Origin: Spirochaetota bacterium
Lineage (GTDB): Bacteria > Spirochaetota > Leptospiria > Turneriellales > Turneriellaceae
Length of the DNA stretch: 40,105 bases
Assembly: GCA_963205035.1 (NCBI GenBank)
Contig: CAUJII010000172.1
Span: 1 to 40,105, forward strand
Direction: 5' to 3'
The stretch's first letter is position 1, and every line of letters starts with the position of its first letter. Below, one piece after another: positions 6,656 through 15,878 of the stretch. The notes beneath the pieces were generated by a model that was given only the letters and a program-made list of their open reading frames with translations, was not told where the DNA came from and made no database searches. The translations under genes and the position numbers were made by a program.

Positions 6656-8419
6656 ATGGAGTATGTTTTGAAACCAACTGCTTTTCTTATGCGTTTAATC
6701 TCTTGCGTGGCTCTTGCCTTGGGCCTCATCGTGTTGCCTCTACACGCGGCACCCAAGGTTGACGGCATGTCGGTTCCCACACTTTCTGCGGCGTCTGCGC
6801 TCAACACTCCTTTAGGCGTGCGCTCCTATGGCATGGGTATGGCACAAACTGGTAACGCGAACGATCTTTCCGCTCTTTACTATAACCCCGCAGCGCTTGC
6901 CGATATGAACTACGTTGAGTATGCACTGTCTTACCATAGTTCTGCAAACGACGTGTCGGGAAATAGCTTTCTCATGTCGATTCCGTTACCCTATGGCAAC
7001 ATGGGTCTAAGCGGCGCTTTCAATTATGTGCAGAACAATGAGTACGTCCAAAACGGAGTAAATATAGTTCCCGACCGGAATAAATACTCCTACATTGCCG
7101 GCCTTTCTTACGGTGCACCGATCTTGCCACGGCTCTTAACAGGCGGCATGACAGTCAAATGGTTTGGCGCAAATTTTCTGGCATCGCCAGCAGTGACTTC
7201 CTATGAGCAGCAGCAAAAAGGACTTTTTATCGATTTAGCGCTCCGAAGTCTTTTTGATCCGGGGCTCTATTATGAATGGCTACACTGGTTACCGCGTTTT
7301 TCTGCGGGAGTTGCCGCGCGTAACCTGCACCCGCTGATGAAAATTCCTAACGAGGTGACGAGTGGGCAGAACCGCGAAGAATACAACGCTGGGTTTAGCA
7401 TGCACTTCCCTTACAAATTCATGCTGAACCTCGACTTGGTCAACAGCTTGAATTTGCCGACAATGTACCGCTTGGGGTTTGAATACTGGCCGGTGCACTT
7501 CTTAGCTTTGCGCGGTGGTATGACTTCTTCTAATTCCGGGTCTCGGTTCCAGTCGGTGCACTGGGGCATTGGCATAGGTGAAACAATCCAGAATTCCAAG
7601 CTTTCTTTTGAATACTCCGGTGCGAAAGAATATCTTGGAGGTTTCGGAGCGAATTTTGAGCGAGTCAACGAAACCTACCACCGCTTTGCATTCCACCAGT
7701 CGTTTGAGAGCATCGAAGTCGATAGCAAGGGACGCGTTCGGCCGATACGCTACACCGAACGCTACACACACCGCTACCGTTTTGCGAGTGAGCTCGCTCC
7801 GCGTGAAATTATTGCGGACTCAGTGACGAGCTTGAATGCAGAAGAGGCAAGCTATAATGCGGCGTTGAATGCGGTGGGCAACCAAACGGCATTAGACGTT
7901 CAAGAGCCGACTGAAGAACCTGCAGTACCGCCCGGCAAGAAACCACTCAAGACGCCTGCGCAAATTTTGCAACAGCAGCAACACATTGTGGGTAAACATA
8001 TTGTGGCGGTATATCCCGTGAGCGTCGAGCTCATTGCGGGCAGCCAGAAGAACTTTTCTCTCAAAGAAAAAATCCGTGGTAGTTATTTAGTTGAAGTAAA
8101 TCGCGGAGGTGCAGGACGCCTCATCAATTCAGCGAAGTTGACCGCGGCACCCTCTCAGGGTGAGAAAGAACTCGAAAGCGCGTATCTCAAAAGGCTTCAG
8201 AAGAGCTTGGGTGCCGATTTGATTGTGTTTACCAAACTCTATGTCGACGGCAACACGGGAGAGCTCCGCCTTGTGACGCTCTATTATCTGAAGAACGACA
8301 ACCAGATATCTGCACAGACCACGGTAAAGGGAAGCGATGCAAGAGAGGCCGAGTTCATGCAAAAAGTGACGGCAAAATTTGTGAGCGACCACAAAGCCTT
8401 GTTAGGGGAGCTTAAATAA
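6656..8419 (+). CDS. FadL/PorV-like outer-membrane barrel with extra C-terminal domain
   Basis: From ATG 6656 (AAGG upstream) the protein has 587 residues. A signal peptide (LISCVALALGLIVLPLHAA) is followed by GVRSYGMGMAQTGNANDLSALYYNPAALADM, the hallmark of PorV/PorQ/UPF0164 and FadL-type barrels. Alternating aromatic strands run to about residue 370. The last ~130 residues (KHIVAVYPVSVELIAGS...ADLIVFTKLYV) form a separate soluble alpha/beta domain reminiscent of TolB-N/LpoB-like modules. It is first in a seven-gene operon. The track ORF starts at 6593, but that adds 21 residues before the signal peptide. Confidence 0.8.
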   Translation: MEYVLKPTAFLMRLISCVALALGLIVLPLHAAPKVDGMSVPTLSAASALNTPLGVRSYGMGMAQTGNANDLSALYYNPAALADMNYVEYALSYHSSANDVSGNSFLMSIPLPYGNMGLSGAFNYVQNNEYVQNGVNIVPDRNKYSYIAGLSYGAPILPRLLTGGMTVKWFGANFLASPAVTSYEQQQKGLFIDLALRSLFDPGLYYEWLHWLPRFSAGVAARNLHPLMKIPNEVTSGQNREEYNAGFSMHFPYKFMLNLDLVNSLNLPTMYRLGFEYWPVHFLALRGGMTSSNSGSRFQSVHWGIGIGETIQNSKLSFEYSGAKEYLGGFGANFERVNETYHRFAFHQSFESIEVDSKGRVRPIRYTERYTHRYRFASELAPREIIADSVTSLNAEEASYNAALNAVGNQTALDVQEPTEEPAVPPGKKPLKTPAQILQQQQHIVGKHIVAVYPVSVELIAGSQKNFSLKEKIRGSYLVEVNRGGAGRLINSAKLTAAPSQGEKELESAYLKRLQKSLGADLIVFTKLYVDGNTGELRLVTLYYLKNDNQISAQTTVKGSDAREAEFMQKVTAKFVSDHKALLGELK

Positions 8420-8420
8420 A

Positions 8421-8927
8421 ATGGTCAAAAAAATTGCAAAATATGGAATTGTGCTCGTTCTTTCGTTGACGACGGTCTCTCTTTCTGCTGTCGAATTCGG
8501 TGGTGGCAAGATCGAGTATATGAATTCAAAGAACACCAGCTTTGCAGGTTTCGGACTTTTTACGTCGAACAAGCGCTTCGATGCAGAGGTCGAAGGTTTC
8601 TTCGCTCCTCGGCTTCTCGGAGAAGACGAACAATCGGCGACAACCTTGGGCGAAGATTACCGCGTCTTCTTTTTTGCCTTTTCGGCATACTTTCACTTCT
8701 TGCGCACCGACAAGATGAGTCTCTTTGCGGGCGGGGGAATCATGCCGTGGCTACCTCGCACCTATGCGTACCACCTTGCGGCGGGCATGGATTTTTTCAT
8801 CGGTGAAAATTGGCGGCTCTTTTATATGTTTCGTTATATGGACAATAACGCTGCGGAATACCGCTATCCAACGGGGATGTCGGTGAGCTTCGGAGTCAAA
8901 TATGCATTTCGGTTGTTGAATATATGA
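8421..8927 (+). CDS. small exported beta-barrel protein
   Basis: The 168-residue protein has a clear signal peptide (KYGIVLVLSLTTVSLSA). It then shows short amphipathic strands rich in F, Y and G, ending with a barrel-like final strand (MSVSFGVKYAFRLLNI). The length suits an eight-strand OmpX/OmpA-type barrel. It begins one base after the preceding stop and overlaps the next gene by 4 nt, so it belongs to the envelope operon. No specific family was recognised. Confidence 0.7.
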   Translation: MVKKIAKYGIVLVLSLTTVSLSAVEFGGGKIEYMNSKNTSFAGFGLFTSNKRFDAEVEGFFAPRLLGEDEQSATTLGEDYRVFFFAFSAYFHFLRTDKMSLFAGGGIMPWLPRTYAYHLAAGMDFFIGENWRLFYMFRYMDNNAAEYRYPTGMSVSFGVKYAFRLLNI

Positions 8928-9523
8928 AAAAAATCAGCACATACATCCTTATTCTGGCGGTCGTCCTTTTGGCGGCGAATTGCCGGTCGCGTGGCCCCCT
9001 CGTTCAAAATCCGCGCGCAGGTACACCCGCAACCGAGTTCCACCACGAGAGCGCAAAATGGATCCCATGGTTTTACGCGAATAAGTCCTCTCGCGGCTTA
9101 GACCGCACGGACGACGCGTCTTTCTTAAATCAAGTGGGCGGCGGCGTGGGACTTCTCATGAATTCGGCACTCGATAAGCAATGGGATGGCCATAAGTTTT
9201 TCTATTATTATCTCGATTTGGATTACTCTCCCCAATATAATCCCGGCAAGACATACCCCGGCGACAAGGAGTGGATTCTTTCCAGCTACCCCGGTATCAT
9301 GTTTCGAACCTATACGCCCTTCTTCATGAAGATGCACTTAGGCATGGGGGCGAATTTACGTTTTGGCCAACACTACTACGACCGTTGGGGCATCTATGGC
9401 ATGATGGGGTTAGAGCTCTGGGGTTTAACCTCGAGCGTGATTTTTATAGGGCATCCTGGCCAAGCGAACTGGGAAACGGAATATAGGGCGGGGTATATGT
9501 GGACACCTGTGGAGTGGAGATAA
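8924..9523 (+). CDS. lipoprotein with barrel-like body
   Basis: This is a 199-residue protein. The N-terminus MKKISTYILILAVVLLAANC is a lipoprotein signal with Cys at position 20 (AANC). The rest alternates aromatic and glycine-rich strands (FFYYYLDLDYSPQYN, HLGMGANLRFGQHYY, YGMMGLELWG) and ends in YRAGYMWTPVEW, as in small outer-membrane beta proteins. It overlaps the previous gene by 4 nt (ATGA), and the next starts one base after its stop. Function unknown; it may be an outer-membrane partner of the other operon products. Confidence 0.7.
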   Translation: MKKISTYILILAVVLLAANCRSRGPLVQNPRAGTPATEFHHESAKWIPWFYANKSSRGLDRTDDASFLNQVGGGVGLLMNSALDKQWDGHKFFYYYLDLDYSPQYNPGKTYPGDKEWILSSYPGIMFRTYTPFFMKMHLGMGANLRFGQHYYDRWGIYGMMGLELWGLTSSVIFIGHPGQANWETEYRAGYMWTPVEWR

Positions 9524-9524
9524 C

Positions 9525-10292
9525 ATGAAGAATTTTTTTATTCCAACTTGTATATTGATGGCGCTGTTGAATGCTTCCATCGGTGCAGGCGAATATACCA
9601 ATAGCTTCAAGTTGCGCATCGACGAAGGCGATGCGGCGGGCGAGAGTTTCAAGAACGACCCAGTCGAGGCGTTCAACAATGCAGTCGAAGCCGCGATGAA
9701 AACCGGGCAAAGTTTAGGTGAGAGCGAACTCGTGAGCCGCAGCCAAACCAAAGACTTTGTTTTGCAAAGCAACTGGGTGAGAAAAGACGCCCACTTGCAA
9801 GTCACCGATTTGCAGGTGAAGAAATACCGCTTTTCACGTCCACCGGGCGAGCCGCTGCGTGTGAACATGGTCGTCGATATTCAGGCGGACTACGTCGACG
9901 TTCCAAAATTCATGGAAGATTATGAGAAAACGGTGACGGGTGCGGCGTACCGCTCGATGGCGGTGCCGGGTTGGGGCCAGCTCTACAACAGGCAATACAC
10001 GACGAGTATTCTCTACGGTGCGGCCTTCTGGACTTTCTATGTCATGTTTATTCAAGCTGCGAAATCGGCGGTGACGAGCGACGATCTGAGCACAGCGACA
10101 TTAAATTTTCAATTACCGGCGCTTATCTTGTGGAGCTTCAACGTTTCCGAGGCGGTGACCTCGCGCATTATGGGTCGCCAGGGGTTAGAAAACTTACGGC
10201 AGGCATACAGGCTGGACGCTAAATACTCTTACGAACCTCTCACCGAGCGGGGGTGGAAGTTTGACTTCATTTTGTTCGATTTTACTTTCTGA
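9525..10292 (+). CDS. exported DUF5683-like membrane protein, paralogue A
   Basis: This 255-residue protein has a short signal sequence (CILMALLNASIGAG). A soluble domain follows (about 25-130) in which many alanine-rich helical positions (DPVEAFNNAVEAAMKTG) precede a strand rich in V and D, resembling LPP20/FlgT-N-type domains. The motif MAVPGWGQLYNRQY starts the C-terminal membrane part with two or three hydrophobic helices, as in DUF5683 proteins. The next gene encodes a protein of the same architecture, so the pair is a tandem duplication. It overlaps the next ORF unless that starts at 10300. Confidence 0.72.
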   Translation: MKNFFIPTCILMALLNASIGAGEYTNSFKLRIDEGDAAGESFKNDPVEAFNNAVEAAMKTGQSLGESELVSRSQTKDFVLQSNWVRKDAHLQVTDLQVKKYRFSRPPGEPLRVNMVVDIQADYVDVPKFMEDYEKTVTGAAYRSMAVPGWGQLYNRQYTTSILYGAAFWTFYVMFIQAAKSAVTSDDLSTATLNFQLPALILWSFNVSEAVTSRIMGRQGLENLRQAYRLDAKYSYEPLTERGWKFDFILFDFTF

Positions 10293-10299
10293 GGCAGCT

Positions 10300-11178
10300 A
10301 TGGAAATAACACAAAAAAATAGACTTAGCTCCGCTCTCTTGACAGCCGCTCTAATCTTCAGTTCAGGTGGGCTTTATTCTGCGCCTACAAAAGGTGATTT
10401 AGGTCTGGATAAAGAATTTTATTCGACGCAAAAAGAAGTGCGCGTGCGCGACGCGATCGGTAAGGGACGCTCGAAAGAAATCGCCATCCAGAATGCACGC
10501 ATCGACGCACACCGCAAAGCGCTCGAGCGTTCGGTTTCGAGTTTTCGTCACATGATGGTCGAGACGAAAGACTTTGTCGTCACCAATGAACAGCTCATCG
10601 CCGATGTGAATGCAAAGGTCATCGACGAAGCGCGGTGCAGCGAGCCAAAGTGGGATCACAACGGCATGGATTTCTCGCCTTTCTTCGTGGCAATTATGGA
10701 CTGCCGCGTTACTGTGAGCTTTTTTGACCTCGATTATTTCACTACCGAGATCATGAAGACTGCCGAAGGAGCTTGCATCCGTTCGATTGTACTTTCTGGC
10801 TGGGGCCAGCTCTACAATAAGAACTACATCTCGAGTGCGGCGTTGGCGCTCGTGACTTATGGATCTATCGGTTATGGATATTCTCGGGAAACGAAAGTCT
10901 CTTCTGCACGCGATGCTTACAAAAGTGCGACAAATCCCACCGATGCGGAGCAAAAATACAAAGAGATGCGAAACCACCAAGAGGTTGCGCGCACAATGTA
11001 TGTGATTGGTGCTCTGACGTGGGCCTACTCGGTCTGGGAAGCTTTCGAGGACCGCGAACGTGCAGACGACGTTCTCTATCAAGTCCACCAAAAATACTTT
11101 GCAGGGAAGCTGAACTACAAGCCTGAAATTTCATTCTTTCAACGCTTTATGATGCAAAATACGAGGCCAAAATGGTAA
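10300..11178 (+). CDS. exported DUF5683-like membrane protein, paralogue B
   Basis: From ATG 10300 (preceded by GAGGCAG) the product has 292 residues. A signal peptide (LSSALLTAALIFSSGGLYSA) is followed by a LPP20/FlgT-N-like domain (GRSKEIAIQNARIDAHRKAL; then a cysteine pair around ARCSEPKW and MDCRVTV). The motif VLSGWGQLYNKNY and two hydrophobic helices complete it. The shared GWGQLYN motif and domain order show that it is a paralogue of the preceding gene. The track start at 10261 would lie inside the upstream gene and before the signal peptide. The two cysteines could form a periplasmic disulfide. Confidence 0.72.
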   Translation: MEITQKNRLSSALLTAALIFSSGGLYSAPTKGDLGLDKEFYSTQKEVRVRDAIGKGRSKEIAIQNARIDAHRKALERSVSSFRHMMVETKDFVVTNEQLIADVNAKVIDEARCSEPKWDHNGMDFSPFFVAIMDCRVTVSFFDLDYFTTEIMKTAEGACIRSIVLSGWGQLYNKNYISSAALALVTYGSIGYGYSRETKVSSARDAYKSATNPTDAEQKYKEMRNHQEVARTMYVIGALTWAYSVWEAFEDRERADDVLYQVHQKYFAGKLNYKPEISFFQRFMMQNTRPKW

Positions 11179-11654
11179 AACGGAGCGTACTTATTTCCAC
11201 TTTATTGCTGCTTTTCTTGGGGCGCTGCGCGATGACTGAGATGCCTATGCCGCATGATAATCCGCTCGATAGAATTTATGACAGCGGCGATTATCGCATG
11301 GTTCTTACAGGTACGATCGTGTCCTTAACCGAGAGCCAACTCAACTGGAGTGGTATCTTTCGAGTAGAGAAGGGCGAGGTCGACGTCCGAGACGTACAAA
11401 TGAATGGTAGCGCAGTTATTTATCGGAGTGCTGCGGAACCATCAGCGGCTGATCTCGATGCAGTCAAAAAAGCGCAGTCTCTTTCTGGCGCTTTCTCGGC
11501 TGTCGGCGGTTGCAGCGTTGGTCCCAAGGACGAAAGTTATGCAGGAGCGTGCGCTGTGACCAGTACCCCCAAAGGCTATTTTATCCTAAAATTTCCTTAT
11601 CGGGATAGTAGTAAATCGGGCACGCTCTACTCCAACTTTGTGGAGATACAATGA
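11172..11654 (+). CDS. small lipoprotein
   Basis: This is a 160-residue protein. The N-terminus MVKRSVLISTLLLLFLGRC carries a lipobox-like LGRC with Cys at 19, accepted by the relaxed spirochete lipobox. The mature part has two further cysteines (GGCSVGPKDESYAGACAV) that could pair. The C-terminal strand (YFILKFPYRDSSKSGTLYSNFVEI) suggests a compact beta domain. The start overlaps the end of the DUF5683-like paralogue by 7 nt, and the stop overlaps the next ATG, so it is within the operon. No family recognised. Confidence 0.68.
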   Translation: MVKRSVLISTLLLLFLGRCAMTEMPMPHDNPLDRIYDSGDYRMVLTGTIVSLTESQLNWSGIFRVEKGEVDVRDVQMNGSAVIYRSAAEPSAADLDAVKKAQSLSGAFSAVGGCSVGPKDESYAGACAVTSTPKGYFILKFPYRDSSKSGTLYSNFVEIQ

Positions 11655-12901
11655 AAGCCATTTATTTACCCTTAGCCTTTTTCATCAGTCTTTTTATGGT
11701 GACAGGGGTGTCTTCCCAAAGAAGGAAAGCTCCACCGAAGCGTGCGGCAAAACCAGCCGCGCAGAAAGTGCCGCCGAAAGTGACCCCCAAGCCTCAAGAG
11801 ACGAAGCTGGGTAAAGAAGAGCGCGAACTTGCAGCGCCGCCGAAACCGACTTCTGTCAAGCTACCCGATGCCGAAAGACAACACGAGGACATGAGCAAGA
11901 ACCCGTTGCGCGGGACTTTCGACATGACGTTTTCTTACGGCTACTATAACTTCCTCACGCGGACCGAGAACAAGAGCGCGAACGCTTCAAGAGAGCTTTC
12001 TCTGCCATGGGATGGCACGGGACTTTTTGGAATGGATTTGGCGTTTAGGCTGGGGCACGATAAGGAAGACGAGTACGACAGCGGCAGCGGTTTCCATTAC
12101 TATCGCTCGAACCGTGGTATTTTCACCGATTTTGAATTAGGCTTCAAAACGCAGGCCGTCGACCCCGTGCGCTCGCGATTTAACTTGAAGACGAATGTGA
12201 ATGGAGTTTCGAGCGATATTCCAGTCGCGTTAGGCAGCAATGGCGGCACGGACTTAGCTCCCGTTTTGGTAGGCGACGAGAACTTGACGCAAGCGGGAAT
12301 TTCGAGTGCGTTACGCCAAAAGGTGGGAGGCTCTGCGTTTGAAGGCACGATGGTTTATGCGAATACATACTATCACCTCACACCGCTCAACATGCTCATG
12401 AACTGGGGGCATGCATTCCGGTGGTTTGACGCATCGCTCGGGCCGAGTTTGCGCGTGTGGTACTACCGCGATTATTCCGATCCCGTGCGAATTACGAGCA
12501 AGAATGACGACTGGACGCGGGCGACTTTCATGATTGTCTACCGCCAGTATATCCAGTTCCATCCGATGGTGCGCTTGAGCACGCGCTTCTATTTTCCGGC
12601 GCTCAGTTATTTTGGTGAGTTAGCGCGCTCGTCGAATTTCAACGAGAAAGAGTACATTCTGAACACCTCGCTTGACTTCTATCTTTTCCGTGCGTCGAGT
12701 GTCGGTCTCATTGCAAGTTTTGGCTATGAAGGACACTGGTGGTATGCGAACCCTTATAGCTCCGATCGTTTCGTCAAGACCGGCTTCAAAGAAGATGCAG
12801 GTGCAACCGACGCAAATTATGCGGGGTATGAGCAGACATCGAGATCTTCATACGAAGGTTTTTTTGCGCTGACGTTACAATTCCATTTCGGCGGCAAGTA
12901 G
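11651..12901 (+). CDS. large exported beta-barrel protein with proline/lysine-rich linker
   Basis: This is a 416-residue protein. The signal peptide (YLPLAFFISLFMVTGVSS) is followed by a basic, proline-rich linker (RRKAPPKRAAKPAAQ...VPPKVTPKP, to about residue 75). A body with aromatic beta strands follows and ends LTLQFHFGGK. The last residues look like a barrel closing strand. Its ATG overlaps the preceding stop by 4 nt. It is the last gene of the operon and is convergent with the gene ending at 12907. The basic linker could contact peptidoglycan or partner lipoproteins. Confidence 0.7.
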   Translation: MKAIYLPLAFFISLFMVTGVSSQRRKAPPKRAAKPAAQKVPPKVTPKPQETKLGKEERELAAPPKPTSVKLPDAERQHEDMSKNPLRGTFDMTFSYGYYNFLTRTENKSANASRELSLPWDGTGLFGMDLAFRLGHDKEDEYDSGSGFHYYRSNRGIFTDFELGFKTQAVDPVRSRFNLKTNVNGVSSDIPVALGSNGGTDLAPVLVGDENLTQAGISSALRQKVGGSAFEGTMVYANTYYHLTPLNMLMNWGHAFRWFDASLGPSLRVWYYRDYSDPVRITSKNDDWTRATFMIVYRQYIQFHPMVRLSTRFYFPALSYFGELARSSNFNEKEYILNTSLDFYLFRASSVGLIASFGYEGHWWYANPYSSDRFVKTGFKEDAGATDANYAGYEQTSRSSYEGFFALTLQFHFGGK

Positions 12902-12906
12902 GCGCA

Positions 12907-13575
12907 TTATGGGCGTCGCGATAGATACGCATCGTAAAGAAAAAGAAAATTACGCGGGTGGTTTGAAACTTTCAGTTCAATTGAAACCCAACCTTCTGCA
13001 TCGCGAATGTGCGGAATATCAATTTTGACGGGTGACGCCGCAAGAGACTTTCCGCCTTGTCGAATCGTTTCATAGAATTCGCCGTCAATCCACACTTCGC
13101 ATTCTAAGAGATTGTTATAGGGTAGAGTTTTTTGGTTCTCGTGCCGGTTTCTGAGAGCCGCGATATCGAGATTGAGAGTCCACCCGTTTGCAAATGCGCT
13201 CCCTTTTTCGGTTATCGGACGGCGCAGCTTAAACGTAATCCCCGGAGAACTCAAAACAGCGGCGCGGTGGTAGAGAAGCCCCGCTCCGGGAGAATCTGAA
13301 GAGACTGCCAACCCCTGCGCACTCACCCAACGGGCCAGTTTTTCCTCCGACCAAATTTCATACGAACCACTCATTCGAGTCTTGTAATTCTCGCTCCACG
13401 GGGGGAACGCCAATGTTTCTGCGGGTATTGGGTTGAGAGAGGGATCCTGTGAAAGTGTTTGGGAATAGCTCATGTTAGACCTTTCGCTGGCAGTTGGCGT
13501 ATTCTCTTGAGTAAAAAGAGGCTGTGCTGCGAGAGAGAATAAGAGAAAGCCTATGCCACGGGAGAAATTCCGCAT
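12907..13575 (-). CDS. exported hypothetical protein
   Basis: The 222-residue protein has a signal peptide (RGIGFLLFSLAAQPLFTQ). The following ~60 residues are low-complexity and polar. The beta-rich domain (ITFKLRRPI..., LECEVWIDGEFYETI, WVSIELKVSNHPRNFLFLYDAYLSRRP) looks like a jelly-roll sandwich. I considered the spirochete flagellar sheath protein FlaA but saw no convincing match. It lies 18 nt downstream of ychF on the same strand, so the two may be co-transcribed. Confidence 0.65.
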   Translation of the reverse strand: MRNFSRGIGFLLFSLAAQPLFTQENTPTASERSNMSYSQTLSQDPSLNPIPAETLAFPPWSENYKTRMSGSYEIWSEEKLARWVSAQGLAVSSDSPGAGLLYHRAAVLSSPGITFKLRRPITEKGSAFANGWTLNLDIAALRNRHENQKTLPYNNLLECEVWIDGEFYETIRQGGKSLAASPVKIDIPHIRDAEGWVSIELKVSNHPRNFLFLYDAYLSRRP

Positions 13576-13593
13576 GGTTTATTATCGGCTAAT

Positions 13594-14697
13594 TTAGACG
13601 TTGAAGCGAAAGTAAACTACATCCCCGTCTTGCATTGTGTATTCTTTTCCTTCAAGCCGCATCTTACCCGCCTCTTGCGCCTTCTTCTGCGTGCCAAATT
13701 CTTTCACGGCAGTGAACGGAGTGACTTCTGCGCGTATAAAGCCTCTTTCAATATCGCTATGGATGGTCCCGGCGGCTTGCGGCGCGAGTGAGCCGCTGGT
13801 GATATTCCATGCGCGCACTTCTTGTTCCCCTGCGGTGAAAAAAGTGATGTAGCCCAAAAGTGTGTAAGCCTCGCGGATAACACGGTTGAGCCCCGGCTCT
13901 TTGAGACCTAAGTCGGCTAAGAATTCTTTTTCTTCGTCAGGGCTCAGTTGCCCTATTTCTGATTCTATTTTTCCAGAAAGCGCAATCGCCTGCGCACCTC
14001 GGTCTTTCGCGACTCGCTGTAGTTCCCGAAATTCTGGGGAATTTTCCGGTTGAGCTAAGAGGCTTTCATCGATATTACCGATAAAGAGCACAGGCTTGAG
14101 GCTTAAGAGCGCAAGGTCTTTAATCAGATTTTTTTCATCGGTGCTGAGATTCGCTTGGCTCGCAGGCTTTCCCTCTTTCAGCAGAGCAAAAACACGTTCG
14201 AGAACTTCGGATATTTCGAGAGCTTCTTTATCGCCACTTTTTTTCTTTTTATTCAAATTTTGTAAGCGTTTGTCGACTTGATCGAGGTCGGACAAGATGA
14301 GTTCGAGTTCGATAATCTCTACATCTTGCTGAGGAGACACTTTCCCAGAAACGTGCGTAACATTTTCGTCTTGAAAGCATCGAACGACGTGTAGAATGGC
14401 GTTCACCTTGCGGATGTGATCTAAGAATTTGTTTCCTAACCCCTCACCTTGCGACGCGCCTTTGACAAGACCTGCAATGTCGACGAACTCCACCGCAACG
14501 GGGACGCTACTTTTTGGTTTAACGATGTCGACCAAGAAATCAAAGCGTGGGTCAGGCACGGCAACGACGCCGACGTTGGGGTCGATTGTGCAAAAAGGAT
14601 AGTTTTGTGCTTCTGCGCTGTGCGATTTTGTGAGCGCATTAAAGATGGTGGATTTACCCACGTTGGGCAGTCCGACGATTCCGCATTGTAAAGGCAT
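13594..14697 (-). CDS. ychF: redox-regulated ATPase YchF (Obg/OLA1 family)
   Basis: The 367-residue protein has the P-loop [16 protein letters not shown], the [11 protein letters not shown] switch I segment, the [20 protein letters not shown] switch II segment and the C-terminal TGS domain ending [13 protein letters not shown]. YchF prefers ATP over GTP, binds ribosomes and takes part in translation and stress responses. In place of the usual NxxE specificity motif it has NIDE (IGNIDESLL), consistent with ATP use. Length and all motifs are normal. It is divergent from the lipoprotein gene at 14778. Confidence 0.96.
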   Translation of the reverse strand: MPLQCGIVGLPNVGKSTIFNALTKSHSAEAQNYPFCTIDPNVGVVAVPDPRFDFLVDIVKPKSSVPVAVEFVDIAGLVKGASQGEGLGNKFLDHIRKVNAILHVVRCFQDENVTHVSGKVSPQQDVEIIELELILSDLDQVDKRLQNLNKKKKSGDKEALEISEVLERVFALLKEGKPASQANLSTDEKNLIKDLALLSLKPVLFIGNIDESLLAQPENSPEFRELQRVAKDRGAQAIALSGKIESEIGQLSPDEEKEFLADLGLKEPGLNRVIREAYTLLGYITFFTAGEQEVRAWNITSGSLAPQAAGTIHSDIERGFIRAEVTPFTAVKEFGTQKKAQEAGKMRLEGKEYTMQDGDVVYFRFNV

Positions 14698-14777
14698 CGG
14701 TCAGTGTCTTTTCGCGAGACATGCCCTCATCTGTATTTACGTTTGCGCTCTCATTCGACAATTAGCTTTGGTCTTCC

Positions 14778-15857
14778 GTGCGGATAGCGTTTTTCGTACC
14801 TCTTTTTTTCGCGTTAGTCGGCTGCGCGCGCTTTCGTACAAGCACAGTCAAACCCGAGAAAATTTTTTCCATAGCGATGGGCGAAGATAAGGCGGCCTTT
14901 CCGAAACAAAATGGCGTCTACCATGAAATCCCGAGCCGCGTGGGAATAATCCAAGATTGGATTGCGTTCTCAGAACCCTCGAAGCATACTGTAAAACTTT
15001 TTCGTGCCGGTAAGCAGGTGCTCGTGTTGCGTGGTGGTCAAGATGCGAAGACGGGGTCAAAAGGTCTCGAAGCGTTGACAATCCCAGGCCGCATCGTCAT
15101 GGGAGGCAACGACGATTTCTTTGTCGAGAATTACCTGCCGCCCGACGGCGAAAGCAAGAACCCTTCTGCACGCGGCCGTTACAAGATTTTGCAATTTGAC
15201 TTTAAGGGAAAACTCTTGCGCTCGATTGGACGCAAGGGGCTTCAAGAACTGGTTTTTGAAAACATACTTTGGTTCGATGTAGATACCAAAGGCAACCTCT
15301 GGGTGCTTTACCGTTATCTGGATGAACTCCACTTAGATAAGTACGAAGGCAGCCGCTTAGCTTTCGAGTATAGACAAACGGATTGCGAAGCCGTCACGTT
15401 AGACAAAAAACAAATTGAAAATCTTAAAGACCGCAACTCGCTTGTGCATTGCGAATATATGTACCCATTCTTTTCGGGGAACCGAATCATGCTCACATCG
15501 CGGATTGATCGCATTGATCCGGATTCTGCGAAGAAACAATTAACGCTCGCTTACAGAATTGTCAAAGTAAGAGACATCAAAGAAAACACGACGCAGACTG
15601 TTTTTCCGCGACTGAGCAGCATCGAAGAGCATCCGTATCTGCCTCTGGGAAAAGATAGCGTCGGAGTCTGGCAGAATCTGGAGCACGCACGAGTGCGGAT
15701 TGCGCGTTATTCAATAGAGGGTGATTTACGCAACTCGATTGTGATTGAACTGAGCGGCCGTCCGAATGAGTGGCGGCAAGTGTGGCAGGCGCTTTCGGGC
15801 GATATTTATGGAATCCGTGTATTTGCCGATCAACTGGAAGTTTATAGGTTTCAATAA
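14778..15857 (+). CDS. lipoprotein with probable beta-propeller fold
   Basis: Starting at GTG 14778, the signal MRIAFFVPLFFALVGC has a good lipobox (LVGC, Cys 16). The 344-residue mature part has recurring strand patterns (GKQVLVLRGG, YKILQFDFKGKLLRSIGRKG, IYGIRVFADQLEVYRF) that suggest a beta-propeller, as in spirochete lipoproteins of the LIC-type hypothetical class. The next gene starts 21 nt beyond its stop, so it may be in an operon with terC. No enzymatic motif was seen. Function unknown. Confidence 0.72.
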   Translation: MRIAFFVPLFFALVGCARFRTSTVKPEKIFSIAMGEDKAAFPKQNGVYHEIPSRVGIIQDWIAFSEPSKHTVKLFRAGKQVLVLRGGQDAKTGSKGLEALTIPGRIVMGGNDDFFVENYLPPDGESKNPSARGRYKILQFDFKGKLLRSIGRKGLQELVFENILWFDVDTKGNLWVLYRYLDELHLDKYEGSRLAFEYRQTDCEAVTLDKKQIENLKDRNSLVHCEYMYPFFSGNRIMLTSRIDRIDPDSAKKQLTLAYRIVKVRDIKENTTQTVFPRLSSIEEHPYLPLGKDSVGVWQNLEHARVRIARYSIEGDLRNSIVIELSGRPNEWRQVWQALSGDIYGIRVFADQLEVYRFQ

Positions 15858-15878
15858 AAGTTTTTGATAGGAAGTTTA

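Noticed and set aside
10399-11091. 230-aa minus-strand ORF
   Set aside because: Shadow of the DUF5683-like paralogue B, with high His/Arg content typical of antisense translation.
12907-13575. FlaA flagellar sheath protein
   Set aside because: Exported and beta-rich, but I could not match the FlaA motifs, so it is left as hypothetical.
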